From Neisseriaceae bacterium (lineage in GTDB: Bacteria; Pseudomonadota; Gammaproteobacteria; Burkholderiales; UBA11063): DNA of 52,929 nucleotides. Location of the stretch: NCBI GenBank assembly GCA_003962895.1, contig RXKI01000042.1, positions 1 through 52,929 of the forward strand, in the 5' to 3' direction. This document shows positions 27,001-34,730 of the stretch, one piece after another. The notes beneath the pieces were generated by a model that worked only from the letters and a program-made list of their open reading frames with translations, had not been told where the DNA came from and did no database searches. How positions within the stretch are numbered: position 1 is the first letter of the stretch; each line of letters starts with the position of its first letter. The position numbers and the translations under genes are program-made.

Positions 27001-27778
27001 AATCGATGACGCAATTTATTTTAGAAATAAATTGTTCACAGCATTAAACTTCCCTAAAAATTATCTAAACAACGAAGACCCAAGCACAGCTAGAGTATCT
27101 CTTTCTTATTTGGATAGTAGATTTGCAAGAATGATTGAAAGACTTCAAGGTCATTTTGAAGATGGAATATTAGAACTCGCAGAGAGACATCTTAAAATGA
27201 GAGGATTCCCTGAAGAATCTTTTCAAGATTTAAAAATAAAAATGACACCTCCCTCAGAACATAGAGAGGTTTCAAGAGCAGATGTGTTGGCAGCAAGATA
27301 TTCAAATGCTGGTACTCTAAAAAGTGCAGAGATGATGTCAGATTTTGATATTTACACGCAAATCTTCAAATATACAAAAGATGAAGCAGAAGAGATGTTG
27401 TCTAGACTTAAACTTCAAAAACTAGAAAACTTAAAGTTACAAGTATTAGCTCAAAATCCAACTTTGATGGGAATTGGAATTCCAGGAGAAGAAAACCAAG
27501 AGCCAGAATTAGGAACTGAACCAGGAGGTCCGAGTGAGATGCCGCCTTTAGATGGACAATCTCCAGATCAGCAACAACCTCAACCTCAAGAAAATGGACA
27601 AGGACAAACTGAACCTGCTCCACTAAATTCAGATGGGAAAGGAATTTCACAAGTTCCTCCAGAAGGAATGAATATTCCCGATCCTAGTCCAGAAGATTTG
27701 AAAAAATATGATTTAGAATTACAAAATTACGAATCAGAGCAAGACGTAGAAGATATAGATTATTCTTCAATAGAATAG
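24023..27778 (+). CDS. Portal protein (T4 gp20-like) carrying two inteins
   Basis: 1251 codons from ATG 24023 (MSIWSDVFKLFTY); a TTG at 23999 is in frame. Removing inteins of 231 and 413 residues leaves about 607 residues of gp20-type portal. The junctions restore conserved gp20 segments: GIADEA joined to CQKDENG, and DAMLVYRL joined to TRAPERRVFYIDVG, the best-known gp20 motif. Later segments FRNKLFTALNFPKNYL and SRFARMIERLQ also fit. The last 130 residues are Pro/Gln/Glu-rich. Twelve copies would form the DNA channel used by the terminase. Head genes follow downstream on the same strand. Confidence 0.95.
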   Translation: MSIWSDVFKLFTYSSEPDPLSRVKDTQRFQPVGITQPDALNYEMGAGGNSANLRQTTEFIDTTTLTSRPMRYKEYQRLRNVPEIEMAMQGIADEACIAGDTNIATPFGFITIKELAETKAEERFLVYCFDFEKNDYTLGWAYNPRLVKEAETVTIILDNGSKFTVTQDHRILKSDGTWIEAGKLKYHDELMPFYRLPANFYLTKQKHSQYSRIFSFHKGWIHERQFIDDWKTGKTNEDYEKCNKASRMIGSRVAVRTIQKIMGHDWNTIQNWFKREGFSHKEIKVLYKKENKRRVIGIEPGPVQAVYDLSVDKHQCFATDNVIMHNCQKDENGNILKINVQNREIKEELEFVLFHRKMFNINRTGPVWFKNLIISGDLFLEMVINEDNPKEGFYRAVSLPPEQIFRIETIKGRLLEFQQAKDAPDIKSAIAGIESPGNVDEKQTNVIRFHPNQMIHIKIGDDRQTFYPYGQSLIEPARGPAHSLRLMEDAMLVYRLCLTGDARVRTDKGWKYIKDIEKNDSVYTLCPDRGVVKSYVENQVCNGIKEIYCVRSKHIEIKGTETHPILVNRNGIVQYVDIKDLNVKADKLLCIPHESNIEKTIPRIFGKPWAKISKKMRNEFKTKKYNKSELFRSCENPCRAKQFLYQEGKSLPLDVALKICNNFDLNSDELIVINKGECNSERISVPKIVDEDFARLFGFMHGDGNIGKNQLNFTTGEDSAVNEKYRSLLEMYFGKVSFQLDKRSKKGYGKNVVCSSIACKIFKELGYGGNHNTCRVPDWVFNCSKEIRKAFVEGFSDADGCERYTENGTWFSTIELSNKGLVEDIKELWSSIGLCSGQVKERQRKGGHEIVKGRIMPPTKSYSVTISERSLPQFENINSVKYIGKEDVYDITVSNPEHNFIVNGTCVHNTRAPERRVFYIDVGQLPPFKAEAYMERLKDQYRKRKTTNSRASGANAVEEKWTPPAQDEDYWVPTRPNSATRIDTLPGAEHLGEIDDAIYFRNKLFTALNFPKNYLNNEDPSTARVSLSYLDSRFARMIERLQGHFEDGILELAERHLKMRGFPEESFQDLKIKMTPPSEHREVSRADVLAARYSNAGTLKSAEMMSDFDIYTQIFKYTKDEAEEMLSRLKLQKLENLKLQVLAQNPTLMGIGIPGEENQEPELGTEPGGPSEMPPLDGQSPDQQQPQPQENGQGQTEPAPLNSDGKGISQVPPEGMNIPDPSPEDLKKYDLELQNYESEQDVEDIDYSSIE
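24308..25000 (+). mobile_element. Portal intein 1 (231 aa, no LAGLIDADG)
   Basis: It starts at Cys (CIAGDTNIAT) and ends NVIMHN before Cys+1. Block B FTVTQDHRIL has the Thr-x-x-His, and block F is VYDLSVDKHQCF. Between them is about 100 residues (HERQFIDDWKTGKTNEDYEK ... RTIQKIMGHDWNTIQNWFKREGF) that read as a helix-turn-helix, with no LAGLIDADG, HNH or GIY-YIG motif. All splicing residues are present. It is either a shrunken intein keeping a DNA-binding remnant or carries an unrecognised nuclease. Confidence 0.88.
25511..26749 (+). mobile_element. Portal intein 2 with LAGLIDADG endonuclease
   Basis: 413 residues from Cys (CLTGDARVRT) to GTCVHN, with Thr as +1 residue. Block B is GTETHPIL (Thr-x-x-His), block F VYDITVSNPEHNF. 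The endonuclease motifs are LFGFMHGDGNI and VEGFSDADGCE, both with acidic residues. Splicing chemistry looks complete, and homing is likely. It sits inside the gp20 core just before RAPERR, a strongly conserved target. Confidence 0.93.
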
Positions 27779-27785
27779 GAAATTT

Positions 27786-28034
27786 ATGATTGGAATTTTT
27801 CAATTCCCTAAACTAGCAATGAAAAACCGACGTTTAGCAGAAAATTCTGATAAAGTCGGTTGTTATAATTGTTGTAAAATTTTTGAATCGTCTTTAATAA
27901 AAGAATTTACAGATAAAGATCAAACTTGTTTGTGTCCTTTTTGTAAAAACGATTGCATTGTTTGCAACATGCCAGGATTTGAATTAGATGAAAATGTTTT
28001 AAATAAGGCAAATACTTTTTGGTTTAAAAAATAG
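27786..28034 (+). CDS. Small zinc-ribbon protein of the bacterial 'cytoplasmic protein' type
   Basis: 82 residues, 7 bases after the portal stop. The pattern KVGCYNCCKIFESSLIKEF, then TCLCPFCKNDCIV, then a C-terminal helix ending in FWF resembles a small family usually annotated only as cytoplasmic protein. In that family C-x2-C and C-P-x-C bind zinc. Position suggests co-transcription with the portal gene. The function of the family is not established. Confidence 0.65.
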   Translation: MIGIFQFPKLAMKNRRLAENSDKVGCYNCCKIFESSLIKEFTDKDQTCLCPFCKNDCIVCNMPGFELDENVLNKANTFWFKK

Positions 28035-28035
28035 A

Positions 28036-28959
28036 TTAAGCATCTTCTTTTCTATCAAAAAAGTATTGTCTTATGTCATTATGCATATCTTCTTTGTTAG
28101 AAGACCATTCATAAACATTGTTTTCCAACTTTATGTCTTCTTTCGGATTATAGTTATATTTCAAAATAACATCATGACGATCCATATATTTTCTATTTTT
28201 TAAACTGCCATGCCACAAGTGAGAAATGTCCACTGGGATATAATCTAAAACTGGGTTCTTAGCTTGAATTCCAGAACGCCAATTCATTAGGTCTTCTTTC
28301 ATATTATCATTGAATTTACTTGAAAAACCATGTATATCCCAAGAATTTAAAAAACAATCTACAAGAAAAGTGTCTCCACTACCAATTATATTTTTGTCAT
28401 AAATTCCATTTTCTCCATTGATGTTATCAAATAATTCTCTTCTACAAGCCCAAGCAAACCCTGGGACAGAGAATGATAAATCTCCATTTTTTCTTCTTGC
28501 TAACCAATTTTTGTGAATTCTATATTGCCAAGCAACGCTTTGCATGAAAGGAACTTTAGTTCCATCATACTTTGCCATTCCTTGTGGCATATAGTAAACT
28601 TTTTTAAACAATTGGATTACATCTGCGGTTTGTAGCTTTTCAACAGCTAAATTCATCCAATTTTCATCATGAAAAATCACATCGCAATCAATCCAAGCAT
28701 AATACTTGCATTCTGGCGGGAGTTTACTAACTCCATAATTAATTAATCTTTCCTTTTGCCACATAACGCTATTACTTTTTAATCGATATACGTTTTCCCC
28801 TTCAGGAATGTAGTATTCGCCTTCATTAAAAGCACATTCAATTGTAATTAATTTTACATTTTGACGTTTAAGTTGTTCAGCAAAAACAAAATAATTATTT
28901 AATAATGATTTAAATCCAGCGGGATTAAAAAAGACAGTAATCGCATAAAATTCTTCCAT
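28036..28959 (-). CDS. GT-A-fold glycosyltransferase
   Basis: 307 residues from ATG 28959, which has AAGGAG upstream; the longer frame to 28989 runs into the terminator hairpin and is rejected. Key parts are the N-terminal strand YAITVFFNPAGF, QKERLINYGVSKLP (acceptor helix), and YYAWIDCDVIFHD with the D-x-D that binds the metal and nucleotide sugar. PGFAWACRRELFD and GSGDTFLVDCFL follow, as in GT2/GT-A enzymes. It is cytoplasmic, with no signal or membrane segment. It probably belongs to the scattered glycan genes of this phage. Donor and acceptor are unknown. Confidence 0.78.
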   Translation of the reverse strand: MEEFYAITVFFNPAGFKSLLNNYFVFAEQLKRQNVKLITIECAFNEGEYYIPEGENVYRLKSNSVMWQKERLINYGVSKLPPECKYYAWIDCDVIFHDENWMNLAVEKLQTADVIQLFKKVYYMPQGMAKYDGTKVPFMQSVAWQYRIHKNWLARRKNGDLSFSVPGFAWACRRELFDNINGENGIYDKNIIGSGDTFLVDCFLNSWDIHGFSSKFNDNMKEDLMNWRSGIQAKNPVLDYIPVDISHLWHGSLKNRKYMDRHDVILKYNYNPKEDIKLENNVYEWSSNKEDMHNDIRQYFFDRKEDA

Positions 28960-28975
28960 GAAACTCCTTTTTTCC

Positions 28976-29011
28976 AAAAAGAAACGCAACAGTAGTATCT
29001 AGTTGCGTTTC
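28976..29011 (-). terminator. Minus-strand intrinsic terminator
   Basis: Bases 28981-28990 (GAAACGCAAC) pair with 29002-29011 (GTTGCGTTTC) across an 11-base loop. Read on the minus strand, the stem is followed by TTTTT. It ends the 130-residue gene (29034-29426) and lies just before the ribosome site of the glycosyltransferase gene. Confidence 0.85.
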
Positions 29012-29033
29012 AATTTAAAATAATTGGAAATTA

Positions 29034-29426
29034 TCACCAACCGTCACCACTTGGAGTATCTGGTATATTTTTTGCCACGACATCATTAGCGGCATCTTGA
29101 GGGGTAACATCTCCTAACCCTTTTTCTAAAAATCTACTTCCTTTTATAGCGGCTCTTTTCATATCTCCCTTAAAATCAGAGTCTTTGAAACTTTCTATGC
29201 CACTATTTTGCATAATATTTTTAACTTCAGGAATAATCATTGACATTCTATTTAAAAAGCTAGAAGCCTCAGCACTATGATGTGCCATAATGGCTTCAAA
29301 TGCTTGAAAAGCTACAGTAATTGCTTTTTGAGAAGAGTCATCTAAAGATGTCTTTCCCATGAGGTCAGAACCTACTTGGTAGGCTGCTAATTCCTGTAAA
29401 TTTAAATAATCATTAAATTTTATCAT
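29034..29426 (-). CDS. Small protein with candidate capsid-targeting N-terminus
   Basis: 130 residues, ATG 29426, preceded by AGGAAG. It begins MIKFNDYLNLQE, matching F-x2-Y-x2-L-x-E, the motif shared with three other proteins and similar to T4 capsid-targeting peptides cut by gp21. The rest is helical and Ala/Ser-rich (AFQAFEAIMAHHSAEASSFL) with a flexible Gly/Pro/Asp tail. It has its own terminator and faces the head genes across a 214-base gap. If cut after Glu12 it would be an internal head protein; that is inference. Confidence 0.6.
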   Translation of the reverse strand: MIKFNDYLNLQELAAYQVGSDLMGKTSLDDSSQKAITVAFQAFEAIMAHHSAEASSFLNRMSMIIPEVKNIMQNSGIESFKDSDFKGDMKRAAIKGSRFLEKGLGDVTPQDAANDVVAKNIPDTPSGDGW

Positions 29427-29640
29427 TATCTTCCTATATTTTTTAAGTTTGTGTGCATAGCTATATATCAGATGGTAAAAGAAATAATGTACTATCTCTA
29501 AAATTTTTGGGAAAAACGAAATATAAAATTCACATAATTACTTTGTTAATATAACATTTCATAAAATTTTTGAGAACAAGATAATACATAGTTTTATCAA
29601 ATAATAATTTTGAAACAACAGCACAGGGAGTCAATTGATT
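29427..29640. promoter_or_regulatory. Intergenic promoter region of the head-protein operon
   Basis: This 214-base gap, the largest in the window, separates the divergent 130-residue gene from the head cassette. It has no ORF of note and is strongly A+T-rich, with several TATA-like stretches (for example AATATAAAATTC near 29519). It ends with AGGGAG before the ATG at 29641. It must hold promoters for both directions. No exact T4 late promoter box is seen. Confidence 0.4.
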
Positions 29641-31494
29641 ATGAAAAGAAAACTAATCAGCTTCGATGCCTTTAAAAAAATCGAAGAAGGGTCACTTACC
29701 AATGCCCAAGCAGAACTAATTGGAATCGAAGATGTACTCGCCCAAGCAACAGGATTCGATAACTTGAAATTGTTTACTTTTGGCGAAAACGATGCAACCT
29801 ATCAGGCAGATGACGGAACTTTCATCCACGCAATTTATAAAATTGAAGATGATAACTTAGTTCTCGAAAATGTAGAACAGTTGGTCATCGATGAAGAAAC
29901 AGAAAAGAAAGTTACAAGAAGCTATGTTTCCGAAATGGTAAATTCTTTACTTGAAGGAAACGAAGTAAAAGCAAATCAAAGTTTAGAAAAATATTTATCT
30001 TCTCCCTCGATCAAGAGAGAATTTTTAGTTGGGGAAGCATTTAAAATTAGCGTTTCAAAACCAACTGGTGCTTCTTCTCCTTTGAGACACAAGAAACAAA
30101 ATAGATCATTAGTTGCTAAAAGAATCCGTGCCAGAATGAAGACCATGAATCGTATGTCTTCAAGCCAGAAGAAACAACTTGCAAGCAAGAGAGCAGTTGC
30201 ATCTCACAAACTTGGTGGATCAACAAATCCAAGAGCTAGAGTTTATGCAAGAAAAGTAAAACCAGGACACATGAGAGAATGGTCCTCGCTTTGTGAAAAT
30301 GTTTACGGATACTTAGATTACAAGCAATTTGGACCAATTCTTAAAGAATCTATGGTTCGTTTTGACAATGATGGAAATTTAACAGCGATTGCCTTCCCAA
30401 CTGAACAGAAGAGAAACGAAAACAGAATTCTCTCTTTCGATTGGAAGACACTTGACACCGAATTCAAAGTATTGAGAAACAAAGTAACAAAAATTTCTGA
30501 AGATCAGAATTTTGTTAAGGCTATGGCAGACCTCAAGAGATATAACAATATTTCCGATAGCGTGGCTTTGGAAGAAACTCTTGAAGCAATTGTAAGCAAA
30601 TGGCCAAATGTACTTTATGTAACAGAAAACGAATTGGCAAAGCAGATTGCAATTGCCCTCGAATCTGGAAGCGTTAAAAACTATGACGATGCAACTTGCA
30701 ACTTCATGGCAGAAGCAATTCTAAGAACTGCTCACAACGCATTTACTGATCGTGTTAAGAAAATAAGCACTTTGGCAGGTGTCGCTAATGATGTGACAGC
30801 AGAGTGTAAAACTTGTGAAGACGCATATGTTGAATTCAAGAATGTTGCCGATTCTTTCTACAAGAAACTTGACGAATCAGAAGCTAAAGAATTACAGATA
30901 TTCTCTGATTTGTTAAACACTTTGGGCGAAATTCGCAAGTTAGCTGCCGTGAACGGCGATGAACTCACCAAGATTGAATTAGAATCTTACATGGATGAAT
31001 GTTCATCAATCCTAAATCGTGAAAATGATGTTGATTTGGAATTGGTAGAAACAATTGCAAATTACATCAGAAGCATTTTGGAAGCAAACCTTGAAGGTTC
31101 TTCAAACGATTGGGATGTTTCAAACGATGTTCACATTTCTGCTACTGGAGATCATCCAAGAGCAGCGTGGAACGCAACGCAAAAAGATGCAACTCCTTCT
31201 AAGTATAACGGAGATTGGAAAGATAGTGCCCCTGTGTCGGATGGCGAATCCTATGAAAATGGTCTCGCAGATGACATGAAGAATAATTCGTGGGGAAATA
31301 TTGGTGGAAAGGATGTCTATCCTGATCTTAAAAATCCTTACGTTCCATCATCTGGCGATTTCAAGATGAAAGAAAAGTCTGCTGTGGATGACGGAGAAAG
31401 CGACTGGGCTAACTTCCAATCTAAGGATACTTGGCCAGCCTTGAACAATCCTTATGTCCCAACAGAAGCAGGACCAAGAACGGTAAAAGATTAA
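29641..31494 (+). CDS. Large head/core protein in the gp67-gp68 position
   Basis: 617 residues from ATG 29641; a TTG at 29635 is an alternative. It lies between portal and prohead protease, where T4 has the core genes 67 and 68. The N-terminus ISFDAFKKIEE-G fits F-x2-F-x2-I-x-E, a candidate gp21 cut. Residues about 145-210 are strongly basic (RHKKQNRSLVAKRIRARMK, ARVYARKVKPGH), suited to DNA contact. A long helical region follows. Near the C-terminus two copies of a 30-40 residue repeat end in NPYVP. Codon bias resembles the capsid gene, so it is probably abundant. Confidence 0.7.
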   Translation: MKRKLISFDAFKKIEEGSLTNAQAELIGIEDVLAQATGFDNLKLFTFGENDATYQADDGTFIHAIYKIEDDNLVLENVEQLVIDEETEKKVTRSYVSEMVNSLLEGNEVKANQSLEKYLSSPSIKREFLVGEAFKISVSKPTGASSPLRHKKQNRSLVAKRIRARMKTMNRMSSSQKKQLASKRAVASHKLGGSTNPRARVYARKVKPGHMREWSSLCENVYGYLDYKQFGPILKESMVRFDNDGNLTAIAFPTEQKRNENRILSFDWKTLDTEFKVLRNKVTKISEDQNFVKAMADLKRYNNISDSVALEETLEAIVSKWPNVLYVTENELAKQIAIALESGSVKNYDDATCNFMAEAILRTAHNAFTDRVKKISTLAGVANDVTAECKTCEDAYVEFKNVADSFYKKLDESEAKELQIFSDLLNTLGEIRKLAAVNGDELTKIELESYMDECSSILNRENDVDLELVETIANYIRSILEANLEGSSNDWDVSNDVHISATGDHPRAAWNATQKDATPSKYNGDWKDSAPVSDGESYENGLADDMKNNSWGNIGGKDVYPDLKNPYVPSSGDFKMKEKSAVDDGESDWANFQSKDTWPALNNPYVPTEAGPRTVKD

Positions 31495-31511
31495 TAGAAT
31501 AGGAGTTTTTA

Positions 31512-32189
31512 ATGGAAGAAAAATTAAGTCTTTTCGTTGACTCCTGCGACAATGGAGGTTTCTATTTAAACTTAAACGAATCTGCTACAGATAAGGGTTT
31601 AACTAAGTTTAGAGGAAAGTTTCAAGAAGCAGAAGCAATAAACAAAAATAAAAGAATCTATCCATTTGCTGTTCTCGATGAAAATGTCAAGAAATTGATC
31701 CCAGTAATCGAAGCTCGTGGATTAATCGGAGAATTAGACCATCCAACAGACAGTATTGTCCACTTTGAAAAATGCTCACACATAATCACTAAATTATGGT
31801 GGGAAGGACAAAACTTAATGGGAGAAGGCGAGATTCTCAATACTCCTCATGGAAGACTTTTAAAGTCGCTTCTTAATGATGGAGTAAGAGTTGGAATTAG
31901 CAGCCGTGGCGTGGGCAACGGAAGAAATGATGAAAATGGAATTTTAGTTATAGGTGAAAGTTACAAACTCATTACTTTTGATGCTGTAGCTGATCCTTCG
32001 ACTCACTCTGCCTTTCAAGAGAAGGTAGCAAGTAAGAAAGAAAACTATAATCCAATTAAAATTTCTAGCAATGATGTGAGCAATTCGGCAATACAAGAAT
32101 CAGTCAAAACATCTCGCAAACAAGCATTGGTTGCTTGTTTGGGTGGCTTGATCGAATGCCATAAAAAAAATATTTTAGGAAAAATTTAA
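31512..32189 (+). CDS. Prohead core protease (T4 gp21-like, family S77)
   Basis: 225 residues, TAGGAG before the ATG. The S77/herpes-assemblin-like catalytic residues are His77 in GELDHPTD and Ser130/Ser131 in VGISSRGVG. Strands LIGELDHP, HIITKLWWEG and SYKLITFDAVADPSTH complete the core. In T4 this enzyme is activated inside the prohead. It cleaves scaffold, capsid and internal proteins after (I/L)-x-Glu and then degrades itself. Here it would process the gp23-like protein and the proteins with F-x2-[FYW]-x2-[IL]-x-E N-termini. It sits between core and scaffold genes in T4 order. Confidence 0.95.
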   Translation: MEEKLSLFVDSCDNGGFYLNLNESATDKGLTKFRGKFQEAEAINKNKRIYPFAVLDENVKKLIPVIEARGLIGELDHPTDSIVHFEKCSHIITKLWWEGQNLMGEGEILNTPHGRLLKSLLNDGVRVGISSRGVGNGRNDENGILVIGESYKLITFDAVADPSTHSAFQEKVASKKENYNPIKISSNDVSNSAIQESVKTSRKQALVACLGGLIECHKKNILGKI

Positions 32190-32239
32190 ATTTTTCGATG
32201 CAAATGCATAGATACTAACATTAAAGGTAGGAACAACAT

Positions 32240-33121
32240 ATGGACAAAATCTTAGAAGCACTCAAAAAGCTCTTGCCTGAGTCGGACACTAAAGAAGTTG
32301 CCGAAGCTGTGGAGCAAATGCTCGATTCCGCAAAGGCAGAACTCGAAGCTGAATACAATCAAAAACTCGAAGAGGCTTATACAGAGCTTTCGAATGAATT
32401 GTCGACAGCGGAAAAGACTGCTGAAGAGGGATACTCAGAAGCATATGCGATTATCAATGATCTTCGCAATCGTCTTGAACTTCAGGGCGAAGAAATGAAA
32501 GCCGCTCTTGAAGAAGGCTACGAAGAAGCATATGAAATGCTCAAGGCAGAAAAAGACAAAAATCAGAAACTCGAAGTCGAAATGTACGAGGAATATGATA
32601 AGAAATTGGCTTCTATGAAAGAATACATCGTTGACAAAGTTGACGAATTCCTTCAGGTTAAGGGTCAAGAAATTTATGAAAATGCAAAACGTGAAATTTT
32701 AAATGACCCACGCATTGCAGAACATAAAGTAACTTTGGATAAGATTGTAGATTTGACTGCAAATTATCTTTCTGACGATGAATTTGCTGCTGTTTCTTCT
32801 TCTAAATTGGAAGAAACAAACAAGGCTCTCGAAGAAGTCAAGGGACAGATTCGAATCTTGGAAGCTCGCAACATTAGATTGTCAACAGAAAATACAAAAT
32901 TAAACGAAGCAGTTCGTCAATCAAAAGAACTTGTAACGGAAAGCAAAAAAGAAGTTTCCCGTGTCAAGAAAAACACAGTGGTTAACGAACAGAAAGAAAG
33001 AACTGAAAAAGCAGAGAAAGTAACGGGGAGAGATGACACTGTAGTTGTGGAACACACAGCGTCAGAAAGTCCAGAGATGGAACAATTGTTGATCCTTTCT
33101 GGAGTCAAAAAAACCCAATAA
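32240..33121 (+). CDS. Prohead scaffold core protein (T4 gp22-like)
   Basis: 293 residues. Almost the whole chain is charged helix with Ala/Glu/Lys heptads (AKAELEAEYNQKLEEAYTEL, SSKLEETNKALEEVKGQI), as in gp22, which forms the core around which the capsid shell assembles. It ends in the small motif EMEQLLILSGVKK, like the gp22 tail. Position between protease and major capsid gene is the T4 order. It would be chopped by the protease after assembly. Codons are of the highly expressed type. Confidence 0.9.
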   Translation: MDKILEALKKLLPESDTKEVAEAVEQMLDSAKAELEAEYNQKLEEAYTELSNELSTAEKTAEEGYSEAYAIINDLRNRLELQGEEMKAALEEGYEEAYEMLKAEKDKNQKLEVEMYEEYDKKLASMKEYIVDKVDEFLQVKGQEIYENAKREILNDPRIAEHKVTLDKIVDLTANYLSDDEFAAVSSSKLEETNKALEEVKGQIRILEARNIRLSTENTKLNEAVRQSKELVTESKKEVSRVKKNTVVNEQKERTEKAEKVTGRDDTVVVEHTASESPEMEQLLILSGVKKTQ

Positions 33122-33186
33122 GCTATTGATTTATCTCGAAGATATTTTAAATAGTCGAAAATATAGAAAAGAAAGCGTAAAAACAC

Positions 33187-34626
33187 ATGGATATTAATTC
33201 TAGATATTTAAACGAAGCAAAAGTTTTGGAAAAAACTTGGGGAGCCACTGGTCTTCTCGAAGGTATTTCCGATCCAAGAGTTCGTCAGGCTACCTCGATT
33301 CTCTTAGAGAATCAGAAGTTGGTTAACGAACAAGCAACAGACACAAGCGACATTGCTCAATTCCAGAGAATTAGCATTCCTTTGATCCGTCGTATTTACC
33401 CACAGTTAATTGCTAACAAGATCGTCTCTGTTCAGCCATTACTTGGACCGACTGGTTTGGTTTACTACCTCCGTTTTAGATACTCCTCCAACAAGGGTGC
33501 AACCCGTGGAGCAGACAACAACGGTGGATTCCCTGGCGATGATGCAAACTCTTTAATGCAAAGAGCAGATGGTACGGCAAACTTGGATCAGTGGTATTCG
33601 TCTTCGTTCGTAGAAAACGAAACAACCAACACTGATGCAGGAACGCTCGTCACCTCGACTTATGCTCCTATGGAAAAGACTCCTGTTATCACCAACACCC
33701 TTCTCGGTACGATTTATGATGGTGCGACAGCAGTTCAGAACTTCACTGTTAACTCGGCTGGTTCTTTCACCTTCACAGCAATTGGCAGCCCATCGGTCTA
33801 TGTTACCGCAGGTTCGATCAATGCTACTACTGGTGAATTAACTTTCACTTGGAACTCTGCTCCAGGTGCTAACCATGCAGTGTTGAGCTATGAGTACAAC
33901 ATGGAGTGCCAACAAGATTTGCCCGAGATCAATCTTGCGATTGAATCGGAAAGCATTGTTGCGAAGGCTCGTAAGTTGAAGGCGGTTTGGTCGGTTGAGT
34001 CTGCACAAGACCTCCGTTCACAGCACAACCTCGAAGCAGAATCCGAAATTACTGGCGTTCTCGCTCAAGAAATTAATCTTGAAATTGACCGTGAAATCCT
34101 CACCGATATCCGTCAAAACGCAGGAACCACAGTAGCTTGGGACTTCAACACCACTTTGGGCGATACGATTAAAGAAAAGTATGAATCGCTTTATGTTAAG
34201 GTTGTTGAAACCTCTGCTGTTATTCATAGAAAAACTCTCCGTGGTGGAGCAAACTGGATCGTTACTTCCCCAGAAGTTGCGTCCATTTTCGAAACCGCAA
34301 CTGCTGGTTTCGCTCCTTCGGGAACTGAATCCTTCAGTGGAAACCTCGGTATTCAGTACGTTGGTACTGTAATGAACCGTTGGAAGATTTACAAAGACCC
34401 GCTCTTCCAGAGCAATCAGTTGGTCCTTGGCTATAAGGGTGATTCGTACATGGACAGCGGTTATTTCTACTGCCCATACATTCCTCTCACTCAGTCTCCT
34501 GTTGTTCTTGACCCAGAATCACTTTGCCCACGCAAGGGATTAATGACAAGATACGGCAAGAAGATGCTCAGAGAAGGTGCAAAGTTCTTCGCAAGAATGT
34601 CCATTGCAAACTTCATGATTAGCTAG
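33187..34626 (+). CDS. Major capsid protein (T4 gp23-like)
   Basis: 479 residues. Conserved gp23 parts include an N-terminal region with several L-x-E sites (GLLE-G, ILLE-N), PLIRRIYPQLIANKIVSVQP, LLGPTGLVYYLRFRY, then the central HK97-fold segments, VVLDPESLCPRKGLMTRYGK and FFARMSIANFMIS at the end. The N-terminal region should be removed by the gp21-like protease; which Glu is used cannot be decided. Codon choice is the least A+T-biased in the window and a terminator follows, both signs of very high expression. An 18-base piece of its 3' end recurs at 36287. Confidence 0.96.
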   Translation: MDINSRYLNEAKVLEKTWGATGLLEGISDPRVRQATSILLENQKLVNEQATDTSDIAQFQRISIPLIRRIYPQLIANKIVSVQPLLGPTGLVYYLRFRYSSNKGATRGADNNGGFPGDDANSLMQRADGTANLDQWYSSSFVENETTNTDAGTLVTSTYAPMEKTPVITNTLLGTIYDGATAVQNFTVNSAGSFTFTAIGSPSVYVTAGSINATTGELTFTWNSAPGANHAVLSYEYNMECQQDLPEINLAIESESIVAKARKLKAVWSVESAQDLRSQHNLEAESEITGVLAQEINLEIDREILTDIRQNAGTTVAWDFNTTLGDTIKEKYESLYVKVVETSAVIHRKTLRGGANWIVTSPEVASIFETATAGFAPSGTESFSGNLGIQYVGTVMNRWKIYKDPLFQSNQLVLGYKGDSYMDSGYFYCPYIPLTQSPVVLDPESLCPRKGLMTRYGKKMLREGAKFFARMSIANFMIS

Positions 34627-34629
34627 TTT
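34612..34629 (+). repeat. 18-bp direct repeat, copy 1 (capsid gene 3' end)
   Basis: TTCATGATTAGCTAGTTT covers the last capsid codons, its TAG stop and three bases after it. An exact copy is at 36287-36304, right behind the mobile nuclease gene. Confidence 0.9.
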
Positions 34630-34650
34630 GTTGTTATCTCCATAGATGCA

Positions 34651-34684
34651 AAAACCCAGTTAGAAATAACTGGGTTTTTTGTTT
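34651..34684 (+). terminator. Terminator of the major capsid gene
   Basis: AAAACCCAGTT (34651-34661) pairs with AACTGGGTTTT (34668-34678) over the 6-base loop AGAAAT, followed by a T-run. It lies 24 bases after the capsid stop. Part of its T-rich tail (34674-34686) is repeated at 36301-36313. Confidence 0.93.
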
Positions 34685-34730
34685 TAGTTACTACAATGGA
34701 ATAATTACTATTTCAAAAAAGAACAAAACC

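Noticed and set aside
29427..29640. A T4 late promoter (TATAAATA)
   Set aside because: Only partial matches are present, and such strings are frequent in DNA of this composition.
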